Below, one piece after another: positions 41,067 to 50,006 of a DNA stretch of 64,000 bases. Numbering within the stretch: the stretch's first letter is position 1; each line of letters begins with the position of its first letter. Source of the stretch: Poriferisocius sp965200775 (GTDB taxonomy: Bacteria > Actinomycetota > Acidimicrobiia > Acidimicrobiales > Bin134); assembly GCA_965200775.1 (NCBI GenBank), contig OZ241383.1, positions 186,001 to 250,000 of the forward strand, written 5' to 3'. The notes under the pieces are model-generated. The model did not search any database. It saw only the letters and a list, made by a program, of their open reading frames with translations, and was not told where the DNA came from. A program made the translations under genes and the position numbers.

Positions 41067-42559
41067 TGTCCGCCGTCCTCGCCCAGGTAGCGACCCCCGA
41101 GATCGAATGGTTGGCGCTCACCCCCCACCTGGTTATGGCCGGGGCTGCGGTGGTGCTGCTGACGGTGGTGTCTCTGGCCGGCCGTCGCCTGCCAGGCTGG
41201 TTCTCGGCAGCGTGGACGGTGGCCGCCGGTTTGGCGGTGTTCGCGGTGGCTATACCGGTGTGGCTGCGGGTGCAGGACGAGGGGCCGTCCTCGGCGGTGG
41301 CCGGAGCCATCGGCGTCGACGGGTTCTCGGTGTTCCTGATCGTGCTGCTGGCCTGCACGGTTGTGCTGGTCGCCCTGATCGCCGACGGGTTCCTGCACCG
41401 GGAGAGCCTGGACGGCCCGGCCTTCTACGTGCTGTTGATGCTGTCGGCGGCCGGGGGCATGACCATGGCCTCGGCCAACGACCTGATCGTGCTGTTCTTG
41501 GGCCTGGAGATCCTGTCGCTGGCCGTGTATGTGCTGGTGGCCATGCACCTGCGCCGGCCGGAATCACAGGAGGCCGGCATCAAGTACTTCGTGCTGGGGG
41601 CGTTCGCTTCGGCCTTCCTGCTCTACGGCATCGCCCTGGTGTACGGGGCCACGGGATCGACCAGCCTGGTTGAGGTCCAGCGGTTCGTGGCCGCCGGTGA
41701 GCTGAGCGACGACGGGCTGCTGCTGGCCGGCCTGGCCATGCTGCTGGTGGGCTTCGGCTTCAAGGTGGCGGTGGTGCCGTTCCATGCCTGGACCCCAGAC
41801 GTATACCAGGGGGCACCTTCCCCGGTGGTGTCGTACATGGCTGCCGGGGTGAAAGCAGCCGGGTTCGCCGCCCTGGCCCGGGTTTTCGTGGCGGCCTTCG
41901 GCGACCGGGCCGACGACTGGCAGCCGGTGGTGTTCGGCCTGGCCGTGGCCAGCATGGCGCTGGGATCGCTGCTGGCCATCGTGCAGACCGACGTGAAGCG
42001 GATCCTGGCCTACTCCTCGATCGGTCACGCCGGGTTCATCCTCCTCGGGGTGCAGGCTGCCACCGACGACGGCACCTCGGCCACACTGTTTTACCTGGCC
42101 GCCTACGCGGCCATGGCCATCGGCAGCTTCGCCGTGATCACCGTCGTCAGCGGTCCCGGTGACGACGGCACCGGCATCGACGATCTGCGGGGCTTGTCTG
42201 CTCGCCGCCCGCTGTTGGCCGCCGCCTTCACGGTGCTGCTGCTGTCGCAGGCCGGGATACCCTTCACCGCCGGGTTCTGGGCCAAGTTCGAGGTGATCTC
42301 CGCCGCGGTGGACGCCCGCTCGTTCTGGCTGGCGGTGATCGCCATGCTGGCCGCGGTGGTCGCGGCGTTCCTGTACCTGCGAATCGTGGTGTCCATGTAC
42401 CTGGAAGCTCCCGACCGGGATGCTCCTCGCCTGTCCGTACCCCTCGGGCCCAGCTTGGGCATCGCCATCGTGGTGCTGTTCACCGTGGCGTTCGGTGTCT
42501 ATCCCGAGCCGATAGCCGATCTGGCTCGCGACGCTCTGCCGGTGCTGGTCGGGGGCTGA
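41066..42559 (+). CDS. nuoN: NADH-quinone oxidoreductase subunit N
   Basis: The third antiporter-like subunit, 497 residues with about 14 helices. Segments: LFLGLEILSLAVYVLVAM, FGFKVAVVPFHAWTPDVYQGAP, and LAYSSIGHAGFILLG. It ends the nuo operon, and no further complex I gene follows. The complete set of 14 subunits including NuoEFG indicates an NADH-using enzyme. Confidence 0.95.
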   Translation: MSAVLAQVATPEIEWLALTPHLVMAGAAVVLLTVVSLAGRRLPGWFSAAWTVAAGLAVFAVAIPVWLRVQDEGPSSAVAGAIGVDGFSVFLIVLLACTVVLVALIADGFLHRESLDGPAFYVLLMLSAAGGMTMASANDLIVLFLGLEILSLAVYVLVAMHLRRPESQEAGIKYFVLGAFASAFLLYGIALVYGATGSTSLVEVQRFVAAGELSDDGLLLAGLAMLLVGFGFKVAVVPFHAWTPDVYQGAPSPVVSYMAAGVKAAGFAALARVFVAAFGDRADDWQPVVFGLAVASMALGSLLAIVQTDVKRILAYSSIGHAGFILLGVQAATDDGTSATLFYLAAYAAMAIGSFAVITVVSGPGDDGTGIDDLRGLSARRPLLAAAFTVLLLSQAGIPFTAGFWAKFEVISAAVDARSFWLAVIAMLAAVVAAFLYLRIVVSMYLEAPDRDAPRLSVPLGPSLGIAIVVLFTVAFGVYPEPIADLARDALPVLVGG

Positions 42560-42705
42560 CTCCCGCTCACCCCGCCGGGGTCGCGTCCGACCGTTTGGCG
42601 CCCTCCAATTGCATTCTCGCCCGGTATCCTGAGCGGGATGCCCTGGCGATGCCGGGACCCGAAGCTTTGCCAAACAACTACCTGCCGAACATCGAGGAGC
42701 GCCCC

Positions 42706-43263
42706 ATGAATCGACACCATGCCACCAGCTGCACGACCGACTCGGAGCCGGCCACCCCCATGTCCCTTTACCGGCGCTCTCCCCTGAAGCGGGTCCGGCG
42801 GTTGGCCATCGGGGTTCTGGCTCTGGTCGCGTTCTCGGCGTTGGTGGTCGCCTGCAGTGACGACGATACCGAGAGCTTGTCACCGCCGGCGGCCTACACG
42901 AAGTACTTCGTAGAGAAGGCACTCGATCGCCTCGAAACCGAGGGATAGCAGGCAACGATCGACTTCTACAACACACCGGAAAGCGTCAACGGGTTTTGGT
43001 ACGTCTTCATCGTCGATGTGAACAATGACGACCTCATCGTTAGCCACGCCACCCGGCCCGACCTGCTCGGCGTCCCATTGAGCGACCCGATGTTCACCGA
43101 TCTCAACGGCAAGGAATACGGCAAGGAACTGCTGAAGGCAACCGAGGACGGGATCTGGGTTGACTACATTTTCTGGAATCCCAACACCGGCCTGGACACT
43201 CAGAAGTCGTCCTGGGCCATCGTGCGTGACGGGCTGCTCTTCGGATCGGGCTGGTACGACTGA
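42706..43263 (+). pseudogene. Cache-domain lipoprotein with an in-frame amber stop
   Basis: A secreted sensory-type lipoprotein: signal with lipobox ALVVAC, then a Cache-like domain. Reading stops at TAG 42946-42948 after RLETEG, and the same frame immediately continues QATIDFYNTPESVNGFWYV with DLIVSHATRPDLLG, and ends ...GLLFGSGWYD, the normal end of such domains. One substitution restores a 185-residue protein, so this is a recent nonsense mutation, a sequencing error or readthrough. Start ATG 42706 with GAGGA upstream. Cache domains bind small ligands outside the membrane. Confidence 0.8.
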
Positions 43264-43313
43264 CCGATCGGCAAGGCCGGTTGCCTTAGCCCGGTAACCT
43301 CAAACCGGTCGCC

Positions 43314-44675
43314 TCAATCCCGGGTACCGTCTATCCGGTAAACCTTGCCGTCGAAGCTGAGCACGTACAGCTCACCGCTGGCGTCCTCGCCGAAGGAAAC
43401 CAACGTGCCATCGGCTACTGAGATGCCGAGATCAACTCGCACAGCTTCGCCCTGATCGTCGGTAATCAGGCCCCAAACCTGGCCCCGGCAGAAGTCCCCG
43501 AATACGTAGGTTCCCACCAGCGAGGGAATGGCCGAGCCCCGGTAAACGTATCCGCCGGTGACCGAGCAGCCGTCACTGTGGCCGTAAGCGTAGATGGGAA
43601 ACACCAGGTCGTCGGGGGTGGTTGTGCCGGAGAAACGCTCGTTGCCCTCGAACAGCGGCCATCCAAGGTTGGACCCAGGCTCCCAGCCTCGTGATGCCGG
43701 CAAGACGTGGATTTCCTCCCAGGCATTCTGGCCTACATCGCCCACCCACAGGTCGTCCGTCTCCCGGTCAAACGAGAAGCGCCACGGGTTGCGAGCCCCG
43801 TAAGCCCAGATCTCAGGCCTGCCCTCGCCGTCCACAAATGGGTTGTCGGCAGGGATGGCGTAGTCCGATGGGCCGGTCGCCTCGGGGTCGATCCGGATCA
43901 GGGTGCCCAGAAGGCTGTCCGGATTCTGGCCGTGGCCGTACCGGTCGTCGGCTCCGCCGCCATCGCCGAACCCTGCCCACAGCAGGCCGTCGGGTCCGAA
44001 GGTGATGTGCCCGCCGTTGTGGTTGCAGGCCGGCTGTTCCACGTCGAGCACGAGACGCTCACGATCGGTCTCCACCCACTGTCCGCTCATCGGATATTCC
44101 ACTATCCGGCTGTTTCCCGACCGGTCGGTGTAGTTGAGGTAGAGCTTCGAACCGTCGGGGGAGAAGGTGATGCCCAGAAGCCCTTCCTCACACCCCGTGT
44201 TTGTCCGGTCGCTGATGTCGAGGACCAGCTCGGGTGGTTCATCATGGTCTGCCCCCAACAGCCACACCTTCCCGGGTCGAGTGGCCACGTACAGGTCGCC
44301 GCTTCCACTTCCGGTGTCGGGGCGGGCGGCCAGCGCTATGGGATCGGTCGACGACGCCACCGGGGTCAGCACCAGGGACGGACCGTCCCGGCTTGTCTCG
44401 GCGTCTGGCGCGGTGGATTCCGATTCCTGGTCGAGCCGGGCCGTTGCCTCGGCGGTGGCCGATCCCGACGGCGATGGGCTTGCTGTCGGCGTGGGAGTGT
44501 TGGGCCCCGAGGAGCCGGTTGCCTGGGTGGTTGCGGTGGGACTCGCCGCTGAGGAGCTGGTTGTCGAGGGAGGGGGGTAGGAGGTGTCTGGTGGCCCTGC
44601 ATCGTCGTTGCCACAGGCACCGAGGATCAGCGCGACCCCGGCGAGGGCTGTGATGAGCCGACCGGCAGGTCTCAT
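43314..44675 (-). CDS. PQQ-dependent sugar dehydrogenase-like lipoprotein (glucose/sorbosone dehydrogenase family)
   Basis: A secreted beta-propeller protein. The lipobox LILGAC is followed by a Thr/Ser/Pro linker of about 70 residues and then a six-blade propeller resembling soluble aldose dehydrogenases: GCEEGLLGITFSPDG, NHNGGHITFGPDG, GARNPWRFSFD, DVGQNAWEEI, GGYVYRG. The His/Arg residues of the quinone site (NHNGGH, RNPWR) are present. The substrate is unknown. ATG 44675 overlaps the stop of the thioesterase gene, so the two are co-transcribed. Confidence 0.87.
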   Translation of the reverse strand: MRPAGRLITALAGVALILGACGNDDAGPPDTSYPPPSTTSSSAASPTATTQATGSSGPNTPTPTASPSPSGSATAEATARLDQESESTAPDAETSRDGPSLVLTPVASSTDPIALAARPDTGSGSGDLYVATRPGKVWLLGADHDEPPELVLDISDRTNTGCEEGLLGITFSPDGSKLYLNYTDRSGNSRIVEYPMSGQWVETDRERLVLDVEQPACNHNGGHITFGPDGLLWAGFGDGGGADDRYGHGQNPDSLLGTLIRIDPEATGPSDYAIPADNPFVDGEGRPEIWAYGARNPWRFSFDRETDDLWVGDVGQNAWEEIHVLPASRGWEPGSNLGWPLFEGNERFSGTTTPDDLVFPIYAYGHSDGCSVTGGYVYRGSAIPSLVGTYVFGDFCRGQVWGLITDDQGEAVRVDLGISVADGTLVSFGEDASGELYVLSFDGKVYRIDGTRD

Positions 44676-45517
44676 CGTTGAGAGCGCAGGGGCCGGATCA
44701 AGCCTTCCTGGACCACCGACGCCACAAGCTCGCCGGTGCGGGACCACGCCGTACCCCAGGCCAGACCCCGGGCGTTGGACGCCGAGTGGGACTGCTGGTC
44801 CAAGAAGACCCAGTCGTCCATGCGCACCGGCCGGTGGAACCACATGGCGTGGTCCAGGCTGGCCATCTGGGTGTCCACGTCGTTTCCCTGCACCGAGTGT
44901 GGCCGGGTAGCGGTGTCCAGCACGGTCAGGTCGCTGGCGTAGGTGAACATGCAGGTGTGCAGCACCGGATCGTCGGGCAGGGTGCCGGTGGCCCGCAGCC
45001 ACACCTGCAAGCGGGGCTCCTGGCTCCGGTCCCGCTCGGCCGGGGAGGCGGTCACGTAGCGCAACTCGATGGGGCGCCTCGGCCGGCCCTCGGAATCGAC
45101 CGGGGTGTTGGGCCACACCCAGGTTTCCAGCTCCTCGGGGTCGGGGATTCCCGCCGGGAAATCGGACTGGTGGTCGAACCCCTCCTCGGGTTTCTGGAAC
45201 GACGCCGACATGGCGAAGATGGGTTGGCCGTGCTGGATTGTGGTCACCCGCCTAGTGGTGAACGACCGGCCGTCGCGGACCCGTTCCACCAGATACACCA
45301 GCGGGGCTGACACGTTGCCGGGACGCAGGAAGTAGGCCTGGAGGCTGTGAACCGAACGGCCTTCCACAGTGCGGGCAGCCGCCACCAGGGCCTGGCCCGC
45401 CACTTGCCCGCCGAACACCCGCTGCCGGTTTTCCTGCGGGCTCACCCCTCGGAAGATGTCCTTCTCGATGGGTTCCAGGTCCAAGAGCTTGATGAGCCCA
45501 TCAACAGCCGACTGCAT
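44672..45517 (-). CDS. tesB: acyl-CoA thioesterase II
   Basis: A double hotdog-fold enzyme hydrolysing acyl-CoA. FGGQVAGQALVAA near residue 35, the N-terminal half with SLQAYFLRPG, and the C-terminal hotdog with SLDHAMWFHRP and DDWVFLDQQS (the catalytic D-T/S-Q set has D in ASLDHAMW). 281 residues is the standard length. The stop overlaps the start of the PQQ-type dehydrogenase gene. Confidence 0.92.
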   Translation of the reverse strand: MQSAVDGLIKLLDLEPIEKDIFRGVSPQENRQRVFGGQVAGQALVAAARTVEGRSVHSLQAYFLRPGNVSAPLVYLVERVRDGRSFTTRRVTTIQHGQPIFAMSASFQKPEEGFDHQSDFPAGIPDPEELETWVWPNTPVDSEGRPRRPIELRYVTASPAERDRSQEPRLQVWLRATGTLPDDPVLHTCMFTYASDLTVLDTATRPHSVQGNDVDTQMASLDHAMWFHRPVRMDDWVFLDQQSHSASNARGLAWGTAWSRTGELVASVVQEGLIRPLRSQR

Positions 45518-45624
45518 TACCGGCTGATCCTAATTCCCACCCTGGGTAATGCCCGCTACGGGACGCTTGGCGTGCCGGCATTCATTGGGGATCTGGCGGA
45601 GGTCGGTTACGCTTGCTGATTCCC

Positions 45625-46125
45625 ATGTTGCTGTCCGACTTCGTCCGCGCTCGCTTCGAGGCTCACTGGCCCCGTTTGATGCGCTACAGCGGGGTGTCGG
45701 TCGTTGGGGTGGTGTTGGGACAGACCATCCTGCGGCTGTGCTACGACCTGTTGGGCTGGTCGGGCCTGGTCTCCAACCTGGTGGCGTTCATCATCGCTAA
45801 CATCCCGGTGTACCACCTGAACCGAATGTGGGTGTGGGACCGCAACGGCCCCAGCAACTGGACCCGCGAGGTGCTGCCCTTCTGGCTGGTGTCCCTGGCC
45901 GGGCTGGCGCTGTCGTCGCTGACGGTGGGGCTGGTGGACCGGGTGACCGACAACGGCTGGTTCATCACCGTGGCGTCGGTGGGGGCGTTCGGCGTGGTGT
46001 GGCTGGTGAAATATGCGGTGTGCGACCAGTACCTGTTCGGCGGTCCTACCGACGATGGCGGAAGCGTGGCCAAGTCCAATCAGGGATCGGCAGAAGATGG
46101 ATCCCGGCCGGCAGGCGTTCGCTGA
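45625..46125 (+). CDS. GtrA-family membrane protein
   Basis: A four-helix membrane protein of 166 residues (YSGVSVVGVVLGQTILRL, VSNLVAFIIANIPVYHLNR, FWLVSLAGLALSSLTVGL, FITVASVGAFGVVWLVKY) with the GtrA signature N-x3-YHLNRxWVW. Members flip or move polyprenyl-linked sugars for cell envelope synthesis. The C-terminal tail overlaps the methyltransferase gene by 29 bases. A TTG at 45613 would add four residues. Confidence 0.82.
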   Translation: MLLSDFVRARFEAHWPRLMRYSGVSVVGVVLGQTILRLCYDLLGWSGLVSNLVAFIIANIPVYHLNRMWVWDRNGPSNWTREVLPFWLVSLAGLALSSLTVGLVDRVTDNGWFITVASVGAFGVVWLVKYAVCDQYLFGGPTDDGGSVAKSNQGSAEDGSRPAGVR

Positions 46126-46726
46126 GGCCGCCCGAGGGTTCATGCCCCCCGAGGAGGGGCTGGCCCTGCGCCGGGCCGCCGGCGATTTGAGGGTGGACGG
46201 GCCGCTGCTGGAGGTGGGCAGCTACTGCGGGAAGTCATCGGTGTATCTGGGCGACGCCGCTCAGGCCCAGGGGCGGTTGCTGTTTGCCGTCGATCATCAC
46301 CGGGGTTCGGAGGAGAACCAGCCCGGTTGGGAATGGCACGAGCCCGATCTGGTGGACGCCGAGGTCGGCCTGATCGACACGCTTCCCTATTTTCGCCGCA
46401 CCGTCCAACAAGCCGGCCTGGAGCCGTGGGTGGTGGCCGTGGTGGGAGACTCGGTGGCGATTGCCCGGAACTGGTCCACCCCGCTGGCGTTCTTGTTCAT
46501 CGACGGCGGTCACGGTGTCGAACCCGCTCACGCAGACTACGAAAACTGGGTGCCCCACGTGGCCGTCGGGGGCTGCCTGGCCATCCACGACGTGTTCCCC
46601 AACCCCGCTGACGGCGGCCGCCCGCCCTATGAGATCTACTGCCGAGCCATGGACTCCGGAGCGTTCACCGAACTGCCTGCCACCGGCTCACTGCGGGTCC
46701 TAACCCGCCACACCCACGGCATTTGA
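46097..46726 (+). CDS. class I SAM-dependent methyltransferase
   Basis: 209 residues. SAM-binding region LLEVGSYCGKSSVYLGDAA, then LLFAVDHH, and LAFLFIDGGHGVEPAHADYENW is the motif of the O-methyltransferase-like Methyltransf_24 group, followed by GGCLAIHDVFP. The acceptor is unknown. Start ATG 46097 is inside the 3-prime end of the gtrA-like gene. Position next to gtrA suggests a glycan or envelope substrate, an inference. Confidence 0.82.
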   Translation: MDPGRQAFAEAARGFMPPEEGLALRRAAGDLRVDGPLLEVGSYCGKSSVYLGDAAQAQGRLLFAVDHHRGSEENQPGWEWHEPDLVDAEVGLIDTLPYFRRTVQQAGLEPWVVAVVGDSVAIARNWSTPLAFLFIDGGHGVEPAHADYENWVPHVAVGGCLAIHDVFPNPADGGRPPYEIYCRAMDSGAFTELPATGSLRVLTRHTHGI

Positions 46727-46904
46727 CACCCCCACTTCACCCCGGACAAGATCACCACCCCGGTTACGGTTGCCCTAGCGCCTCCTCTTCTTCACAGGGC
46801 CGAATCCAATCAACCGACGAGGGTGAGGAGAATCCTGCGACTTCAGCCCATAGGTGGCCCGCTGGTGCAGCAGTCCCTGGCCACTCTGCGGGCATAATGG
46901 GGAG

Positions 46905-47597
46905 GTGGGTCATTCGATTCTTGAGCGGCAGGTGTACGGGGTGGTTGAGGCAGCGGGCATCCTCGGTCTGCCTGCCGGCCGGGTGCGCGCCTGGTTGGAT
47001 GGCTACGAGAGCAGGGGGAAGAGGTATCCCCCGGTGGTGCGGGCCGAGCGGACCGGCGAGGAGGTCGTAACCTGGGGGGAGTTCGTGGAACTCGGGTTCC
47101 TCCGGGAGTACCGCAGGAAGCGGGTCCCGCTACAGTGGCTGCGTCCGGTGATCGAGAAGTTGCGCCACGATTGGGGGACGCCGTACCCGCTGGCCACCTC
47201 TAGGCCCTACGTTCTTGGCAAGGAGCTTGTGCTCAGCTCGCAAGAAGACTCTCGTCTGCCTGAAGCAATCGCCATTGTCGTCCGCAGTGGTCAAACCTTG
47301 GTGCTGACAACGGAGACTCAGCGGTTCATTCAGAAGGTATCCTTCCCTCCCGACCCTGAAGGAATGGGCGTCGACGCCCAGCAATTTCACCCGGCAGGAG
47401 AAGCCTCCCCGGTGGTAGTTGACCCCCTTGTTCGTTTCGGGCGACCCGCGGTTGAGGGTGTGGCTACGGAACGGCTCTGGAAGCTGCATGATGCGGGCGA
47501 AACTTTCGCGGAGATTGCCGAGGGCTACGAGATGGATGTGTCTTTGGTGAAAGCGGCGGTGGCCTACGAAGTGCAGCACCGCACCCTAGCCGCATAG
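46905..47597 (+). CDS. DUF433-family antitoxin-like protein with MerR-like helix-turn-helix
   Basis: 230 residues: an N-terminal MerR-like DNA-binding part (VVEAAGILGLPAGRVRAWL), a middle domain, and a C-terminal DUF433 helix-turn-helix (GRPAVEGVATERLWKLHDAGETFAEIAEGY). DUF433 proteins are usually the antitoxins of PIN-like toxins, and one such gene follows 17 bases downstream. GTG start at 46905. The AT content is higher than that of the neighbours, consistent with an acquired module. Confidence 0.75.
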   Translation: MGHSILERQVYGVVEAAGILGLPAGRVRAWLDGYESRGKRYPPVVRAERTGEEVVTWGEFVELGFLREYRRKRVPLQWLRPVIEKLRHDWGTPYPLATSRPYVLGKELVLSSQEDSRLPEAIAIVVRSGQTLVLTTETQRFIQKVSFPPDPEGMGVDAQQFHPAGEASPVVVDPLVRFGRPAVEGVATERLWKLHDAGETFAEIAEGYEMDVSLVKAAVAYEVQHRTLAA

Positions 47598-47614
47598 GGG
47601 GTTAGTACCGCCCG

Positions 47615-48013
47615 GTGCGCTTCTTCGCCGACGAGACCGACCTGAAGCTAGCGAAGGAACTGGAGCGAGGCTGGGGTGATGTAGTCTACCCAGGGCACGC
47701 TGACCTCCCGGAAGTGCCCAAGAAGGCACCGGACGAGGTTTGGTTGCCGGTCGTTGGCGACGAGCAGCTCGTGGTCGTCACGAGCTGCAAGAGGATCCGT
47801 TACCGTCCAGTCGAGAAAGCCCTGTGGGTCAAGCACAATGTCCGAGGATTTGTACTGACGGGGATTTCCAGCCAAACGACCGCGGACAGCTTGGCTATTT
47901 TGGGCGACCACCGCTTGGAAATTGAGACCATTATCGCGAGGCGCCCCACTGGTCCTTGGATGTATGCAGTAACCGGGGACAGATCTCCGAGAGAATTGTC
48001 ACTCGGAGGGTGA
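47615..48013 (+). CDS. PIN-like (VapC45/DUF5615-type) toxin candidate
   Basis: 132 residues from GTG: MRFFADETDLKLAKELE at the N-terminus matches the D-E start of Mut7-C/PIN-like ribonucleases, with VVVTSCKRIRYRPVE (the usual VTLDKDF position, here changed) and LEIETIIARRPTGPWMYAVT. Downstream of a DUF433 gene, so likely the toxin of a two-gene system. The Asp expected in the DKDF segment is replaced by CKRI, so catalytic competence is uncertain. Confidence 0.7.
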   Translation: MRFFADETDLKLAKELERGWGDVVYPGHADLPEVPKKAPDEVWLPVVGDEQLVVVTSCKRIRYRPVEKALWVKHNVRGFVLTGISSQTTADSLAILGDHRLEIETIIARRPTGPWMYAVTGDRSPRELSLGG

Positions 48014-48034
48014 CTGCTTCGAGCCCTTGTGCGC

Positions 48035-49114
48035 TCAGCTTATGGTGATGAGTTCGGGGAGGGAGCGGTGGTTGGAGAACAGGGAGGAAGCGGGGGAGGC
48101 GCCGGAGAGGGCGTCGGCGGCGAGGATCACGGCAGCTGCGGTGTAGGTGGAGCGCTCGGCAGCGGGGAAGTGGGTTCGCTCCGGGTGAACCATGCCGGTG
48201 AAGTAGGAGCCGTCGTCGTCTCGCAGGTCCTGCACCCACTCGAAAATCTCGGTGGCAATGTCCCGCCGCCCCACGCCGAGGTGGGCGATAAGGCATTCGC
48301 AGGACTCCGCGGCGGTCACCCAGGGGCGGTCGGACACGCAGCGCACACCGATGCCGTCCATCACGAACCGGTCGTAACGACCCGCCAGCATGGCCCGCCC
48401 CTCCGCCCCGGTGACCACGCCGGCCAGAACCGGGTAGTACCAGTCCATCGCCCACCGGTGCTTGGGAGCGAAGGCATCGGGCTGGGTGCGAATCACGTTG
48501 GCCAGCCGGGCGGCGCTCAGCTCCCAGTCGGGCCGTTCGTGGCCCAGCTCCTCACCGGCAGCGATGGCTGCCCGCAGGCTGTGGCAGATGCTGGATGACC
48601 CGGTGAGAAGGGCGAAAGACCATGGCGTGTCGTCGGCGTGGCGAGCCCAGATGATCTCCCCTCGGGGAAGCTGAAGGTCGAGCACGAAGTCAACCGCCCG
48701 CTCCACCACCGGCCACATGGTCTCCAGAAAGCCCCGGTCGCCGGTGCAGAGGTAGTGGTGCCACACACCGGTCGCCACGTAGGCCACGCAGTTGGCGTCC
48801 AGCTTGTCCTGCTCGATGCCCTCGGTCAGGTAGTACTGGTGCCACGCCCCGTCCGGACGCTGATTGTCCACCAGCCACTGGTAGGCCCGCTCGGCTTCGG
48901 TCCGCCTGCCCATCGCCGCAAGAGCCATTGCCGCTTCCACATGGTTCCACGGGTCGGCGTGACCACCGGGGAACCAGGGAATCATCCCGTTGGGCAACTG
49001 CCAGGCCGCGATGCTGTCAGCGGTTTCCCCAAGATCGGAAGCGGTCAGGATTCCGGCCACTTCGGGCACGGCCAGCCCGGCCCTTCTCTGGTGGTGGGAT
49101 TCATGCGACAGCAA
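48035..49114 (-). CDS. alpha-alpha toroid protein annotated elsewhere as prenyltransferase/glycoside hydrolase-like
   Basis: 359 residues of paired helices with LPNGMIPWFPGGHADPWNHVEAAMAL near the N-terminus (two motif parts), NQRPDGAWHQYYLTEG and ANCVAYVATGVWHHYL. This is the toroid fold of squalene-cyclase/prenyltransferase and glycoside hydrolase families. Catalytic role not certain. It forms a three-gene set with a methyltransferase and a GT4 glycosyltransferase, a grouping common in actinobacteria. Start overlaps the end of the methyltransferase gene by 14 bases. Confidence 0.75.
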   Translation of the reverse strand: MLSHESHHQRRAGLAVPEVAGILTASDLGETADSIAAWQLPNGMIPWFPGGHADPWNHVEAAMALAAMGRRTEAERAYQWLVDNQRPDGAWHQYYLTEGIEQDKLDANCVAYVATGVWHHYLCTGDRGFLETMWPVVERAVDFVLDLQLPRGEIIWARHADDTPWSFALLTGSSSICHSLRAAIAAGEELGHERPDWELSAARLANVIRTQPDAFAPKHRWAMDWYYPVLAGVVTGAEGRAMLAGRYDRFVMDGIGVRCVSDRPWVTAAESCECLIAHLGVGRRDIATEIFEWVQDLRDDDGSYFTGMVHPERTHFPAAERSTYTAAAVILAADALSGASPASSLFSNHRSLPELITIS

Positions 49115-49853
49115 GATCGGTCTCCCTTTGGCGGTACGAACCTGGTTTCCGGCTGTAAAGAACCAGGCTTTTGCCCATGAAGGGACGGAGAACCCGGTCG
49201 ACTATTCGGGTGATTCTGGGTTGGCGAACAATATCCCATTCCAGGAGCCGGCGGTAAGCCGCCACCATCCGGTGGTCGTCGTTGTCGGGCCCCACCGCGC
49301 ACCGCAGCCACCAGTAGGGGCTGTGCAGGGCGTGAGCGTGATGGCTCGAGAACGGGGTCAAACCGGCGTGACGGATGCGGTCGCGAAGCCGGCTGTGCCG
49401 GTAGATGCGCACATGGCCGCCCACCGCCTTGGGGGCGTGATACTCATCCGACAGCGCCCAGCAGACCTTCTCTGGGAACCAGGTCGGCACGGTCACCGCC
49501 AGCACCCCGCCGGGACGCAACACCCTGGTCAGCTCGGCCAACGCCCGATCGTCGGAGTCGACGTGCTCCAGCACCTCGGACGCGATGACCTTGTCGAACG
49601 AGAGATCGGGGAACGGCAGTGTGGTGGCGTCACCCTGGACAGCCTGACACGTCCCTGTGTGCTGCTCACCGGCTTCAGACATCGCCGCAAAAGTGGCCCG
49701 AACCTGGGCCAACTCGGCCCCGGCCAGGTCGCAGGCCACCACATGGGCTCCCCGGCGGGCCGCTTCGTAGGCATGGCGACCGAAACCGCACCCCAGGTCG
49801 AGCAGCCGCTCGCCGGGCTGCAAGCCCAACCGGCCGTAGTCAACCGTCAACAT
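49101..49853 (-). CDS. class I SAM-dependent methyltransferase
   Basis: 250 residues. Motif I LLDLGCGFGRHAYEAARRGA, motif II VVACDLAGAELAQVR, and SFDKVIASEVLEHVDSDDRAL with RPGGVLAVTVP. The acceptor is unknown; the cluster suggests a glycolipid or isoprenoid product. The start ATG at 49853 lies 122 bases after the glycosyltransferase stop, in a region containing a duplicated glycosyltransferase tail. Confidence 0.85.
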   Translation of the reverse strand: MLTVDYGRLGLQPGERLLDLGCGFGRHAYEAARRGAHVVACDLAGAELAQVRATFAAMSEAGEQHTGTCQAVQGDATTLPFPDLSFDKVIASEVLEHVDSDDRALAELTRVLRPGGVLAVTVPTWFPEKVCWALSDEYHAPKAVGGHVRIYRHSRLRDRIRHAGLTPFSSHHAHALHSPYWWLRCAVGPDNDDHRMVAAYRRLLEWDIVRQPRITRIVDRVLRPFMGKSLVLYSRKPGSYRQRETDLAVA

Positions 49854-49927
49854 CGCCTTTTGGTTCCCTCAGCGTGCATCACGCATCGAGCCCTGTAGCC
49901 CACCAGTAGTGCATTCACCACCACAGA

Positions 49928-50006
49928 AGGTCACGAACGGTCGGGCTGCTGTTCGTCCAGCATCGCGGGAGAAGGTCATGCACCGTTGGGTTGCTGTTCG
50001 TCCAGC
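49928..50006 (-). repeat. duplicated 3-prime tail of the glycosyltransferase gene, 45-nt offset
   Basis: The last ten codons of the glycosyltransferase gene and the following bases recur 45 bases downstream on the minus strand: the tail LLDEQQPNGA-stop is followed in the same frame by MLDEQQPDRS-stop (49931-49963). The core TGCTGTTCGTCCAGCA occurs at 49947 and 49992. The copy has diverged at several bases, so it is older than the exact start duplications. Confidence 0.85.

Noticed and set aside
42946..42948. Genome-wide TAG recoding
   Set aside because: TAG ends several well-conserved genes here at the normal position (hemA, siroheme synthase, nuoD), so it is used as a stop.
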